Part shown: positions 62,373 through 64,000 of the stretch, piece by piece
Numbering within the stretch: the first letter of the stretch is position 1
Layout: every line of letters starts with the position of its first letter
Assembly: GCA_041736895.1 (NCBI GenBank)
Contig: JBGSSS010000015.1
Location: forward strand, 1 to 64,000
Source: JANRLT01 sp041736895
GTDB taxonomy: Bacteria; Planctomycetota; Planctomycetia; Pirellulales; JALHPA01
Length of the DNA: 64,000 nucleotides
Direction of reading: 5' to 3'
Made by a program: the position numbers and the translations under genes
Notes under the pieces: generated by a model
Database searches by the model: none
What the model saw: the letters and a program-made list of their open reading frames with translations, nothing else
Told to the model about the DNA's origin: nothing

Positions 62373-63278
62373 ATGAAATCAGTTTTGACTCGCTACCTCG
62401 ATCCCGTGGTCCTCGCGCAAATGGCTGATCGCCATTTAGAACCGCGCGGTTTGGTCATGGGCAATTTGGCGGGTCACCACAAGTCGCCGCTTAATGGCTT
62501 CGCCGTCGAATTCGCCGGACATCGCGAATATGCCCCGGGCGATGACCCGAAGCACATTGACTGGCGTGTCTATTTCACACGGGATAAATACTTCATCAAG
62601 CAGTATGAGATGGAGACGAACTTCGTCTGCCATTTGCTGCTCGATGTTAGCGCGTCGATGCGCTACGGCGACGGCGATCAGCAAAAGCTTGCGACCGCCG
62701 CGAAGATGGTTGCCTCGCTAGGATATTCCATTGTCAAGCAAAGCGACAAGGTTTCGCTAGCGACCTTTGACACTGCAATCCGCGGTTCACTCCCCCCGAG
62801 CAACAGCATGGGTCAGGTCATTCGTATGACCGAGCACCTCGACCAAATTGCCCCTGTCGAGAAAACGGGGATGGCCGATTGCTTGACGGAACTCACTGGC
62901 CGAATGAAACGCCGCGAGATCGTCATGATTTTCAGCGATTTCCTCACCGATCTCGATGCGTTAGAGCCGGTCTTGCAGCGGCTGCGCTACAACAAGCATG
63001 AAGTCGTCTTGTTCCAAGTGATGCACCACGACGAACTTTACTTCGACTTCGAAGGAATGGTCAAATTCGTCGGTCTCGAAATTGACGAAGTGATTCTGAC
63101 TCAGCCCGCCGATTTGCGGCGCGGGTATTTGCAGGCACTCGAAGCGTTTAATACGAAGTTCGAGGAAATCTGCCACCGCAATATGGTGGAGCGCGTGCTG
63201 GTCGACACAAGCCGGCCGCTCGGAGAAGTCTTTAGCGACTATCTAAATCAGCGTAGTCTGATGGCGAATAGCCGATAA
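62373..63278 (+). CDS. DUF58 domain-containing protein
   Basis: The product is 301 aa. The DUF58 core is GHREYAPGDDPKHIDWRVYF, then the VWA-like strand CHLLLDVSASMRYGDGDQQK with an intact DxSxS. It ends with the typical GYLQALEAF region. DUF58 proteins are encoded next to MoxR and act with it on VWA membrane proteins. It is cytoplasmic, with no membrane helix. Confidence 0.93.
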   Translation: MKSVLTRYLDPVVLAQMADRHLEPRGLVMGNLAGHHKSPLNGFAVEFAGHREYAPGDDPKHIDWRVYFTRDKYFIKQYEMETNFVCHLLLDVSASMRYGDGDQQKLATAAKMVASLGYSIVKQSDKVSLATFDTAIRGSLPPSNSMGQVIRMTEHLDQIAPVEKTGMADCLTELTGRMKRREIVMIFSDFLTDLDALEPVLQRLRYNKHEVVLFQVMHHDELYFDFEGMVKFVGLEIDEVILTQPADLRRGYLQALEAFNTKFEEICHRNMVERVLVDTSRPLGEVFSDYLNQRSLMANSR

Positions 63279-63285
63279 TCCCGAG

Positions 63286-63942
63286 CTATGCCGTCAGGAT
63301 CGGCTCTGCTGATAGAAAACGCGATTGGACTTCATCCAAGGATTCTAAATCGAGTTTCTGGCTCGACAAGCAGAACAACATCCGCCCGCGAAGGATGACT
63401 CCTTTTTCCAAGCGTTGCCGGAACAATGTATGGCTAATGTGACAAGGGCCGGAGAACTTTTTGTCCTGGATCAATTGAATATCAGCCGCATCTTGCGGAT
63501 GCGTAAAGATAATTAGCTGGCGCTCGGGTAGTGATACTTTGCAAGTATCTTCTTCTATTTCGACAAGTATAGTATCTGGAAATCGACTTTCAATGACGAT
63601 CGTCGGGTCGCTATCAAGCAAGTGCGTTTGCACCGAGACAATCAACTCAAAAACTGCAGCGAATTGTGATGGTAGATCATGCCAACGTCGCCAATACAAC
63701 TGAACGCGAGTCGGGCGTTCCTTTGTCGCCGGATGGGTCGTCACCAAATCCGTTCCGCGAACATAAGTTTCAACACTTGCCGTGGAGCTTGCGGGTTGCA
63801 TCGCCGGCAGAGCGCCGATCGCGGTACCTTGCCAGGCTCCGCTGTCGACCGCTAAACCACTTCGCAAATCCAGCGTGTCAACAATGGCCGTCGTGTCAGC
63901 CCAAGTGGCTGTGGCTCGATGCTCGACAAGATCCCAATTCAT
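63286..63942 (-). CDS. Hypothetical protein, 218 aa
   Basis: I place the start at the ATG at 63942 (MNWDLVEHRATATWADTTAI); the frame is open for at least 17 more codons upstream. No signal peptide or membrane helix is seen. Recognisable stretches are RPTRVQLYWRRWHDLPSQFA and ERQLIIFTHPQDAADIQLIQ. I do not recognise the family. It converges on the DUF58 gene with a 7-base gap and no obvious terminator. Confidence 0.6.
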   Translation of the reverse strand: MNWDLVEHRATATWADTTAIVDTLDLRSGLAVDSGAWQGTAIGALPAMQPASSTASVETYVRGTDLVTTHPATKERPTRVQLYWRRWHDLPSQFAAVFELIVSVQTHLLDSDPTIVIESRFPDTILVEIEEDTCKVSLPERQLIIFTHPQDAADIQLIQDKKFSGPCHISHTLFRQRLEKGVILRGRMLFCLSSQKLDLESLDEVQSRFLSAEPILTA

Positions 63943-64000
63943 ATTCGATGTGGTTAAAGGTGAATGCGGTCTAAGTCCGGATTCTACTCGCAAATGGCAA

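Overview
The window looks like chromosomal DNA from a Planctomycetota bacterium, probably of the Pirellulales/Rhodopirellula type. The evidence is the combination of DUF1501, DUF1549/DUF1553 and DUF1587/DUF1592/DUF1552 families with planctomycete cytochrome CxxCH motifs, a secreted sulfatase, a DUF1559 prepilin-like protein with a paired small lipoprotein, PEP-CTERM surface proteins, and a planctomycete-type sigma/FecR pair. Housekeeping anchors are rpmE, prfA, prmC, kdsA, pepA and one tRNA-Thr. No rRNA, CRISPR array, phage or complete insertion sequence was seen.

Layout. 1-2.9 kb: the end of a proline/alanine-rich protein, a lipoprotein, and a partial copy of that lipoprotein's C-terminus. 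2.9-6.5 kb: a large PEP-CTERM beta-repeat protein on the minus strand. 6.6-12.9 kb: a minus-strand set of sulfatase, PSD1 cytochrome protein and DUF1501 protein. 12.9-15.3 kb: a DUF1559 pseudopilin and its lipoprotein, flanked by two miniature elements made from the start of a REP-associated (RAYT) transposase gene. 15.3-20.8 kb: FecR and sigma genes divergent from DUF1592 and DUF1552 genes across a near-perfect palindrome. 20.8-25.4 kb: a nucleotide-sugar dehydrogenase, a second PEP-CTERM protein, and a displaced copy of the dehydrogenase 3' end. 25.6-30.3 kb: lhgO, an unknown gene, a hicB/hicA locus with a broken hicA that gene callers would miss, higBA, and a UbiD-family decarboxylase. 30.3-36.8 kb: pepA, a hypothetical gene full of palindromic repeats, a DUF1501 protein, a TPR protein ending in two RNA polymerase alpha-CTD modules, and tRNA-Thr(CGT).

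37.4-45.6 kb is a tightly spaced plus-strand run: CheR-like methyltransferase, CapK-like adenylate-forming enzyme, DUF362 protein, diacylglycerol-kinase-like enzyme, metal-type KdsA, and a lipoprotein with an apparently inactive transglutaminase fold. 45.7-48.1 kb holds rpmE-prfA-prmC. 48.3-63.3 kb is a plus-strand cluster of squalene-cyclase-fold repeat protein, two BatA/VWA-type membrane proteins, a membrane protein, a 1395-residue coiled-coil protein, MoxR ATPase and DUF58 protein. This looks like a MoxR-driven envelope complex.

The most striking non-gene signal is several families of short palindromic repeats. Many begin GTAG or GTAC, are often arranged as inverted pairs, and their hairpin stems show compensatory changes while the loops stay constant. 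Some sit inside or at the exact ends of coding sequences and supply stop codons.
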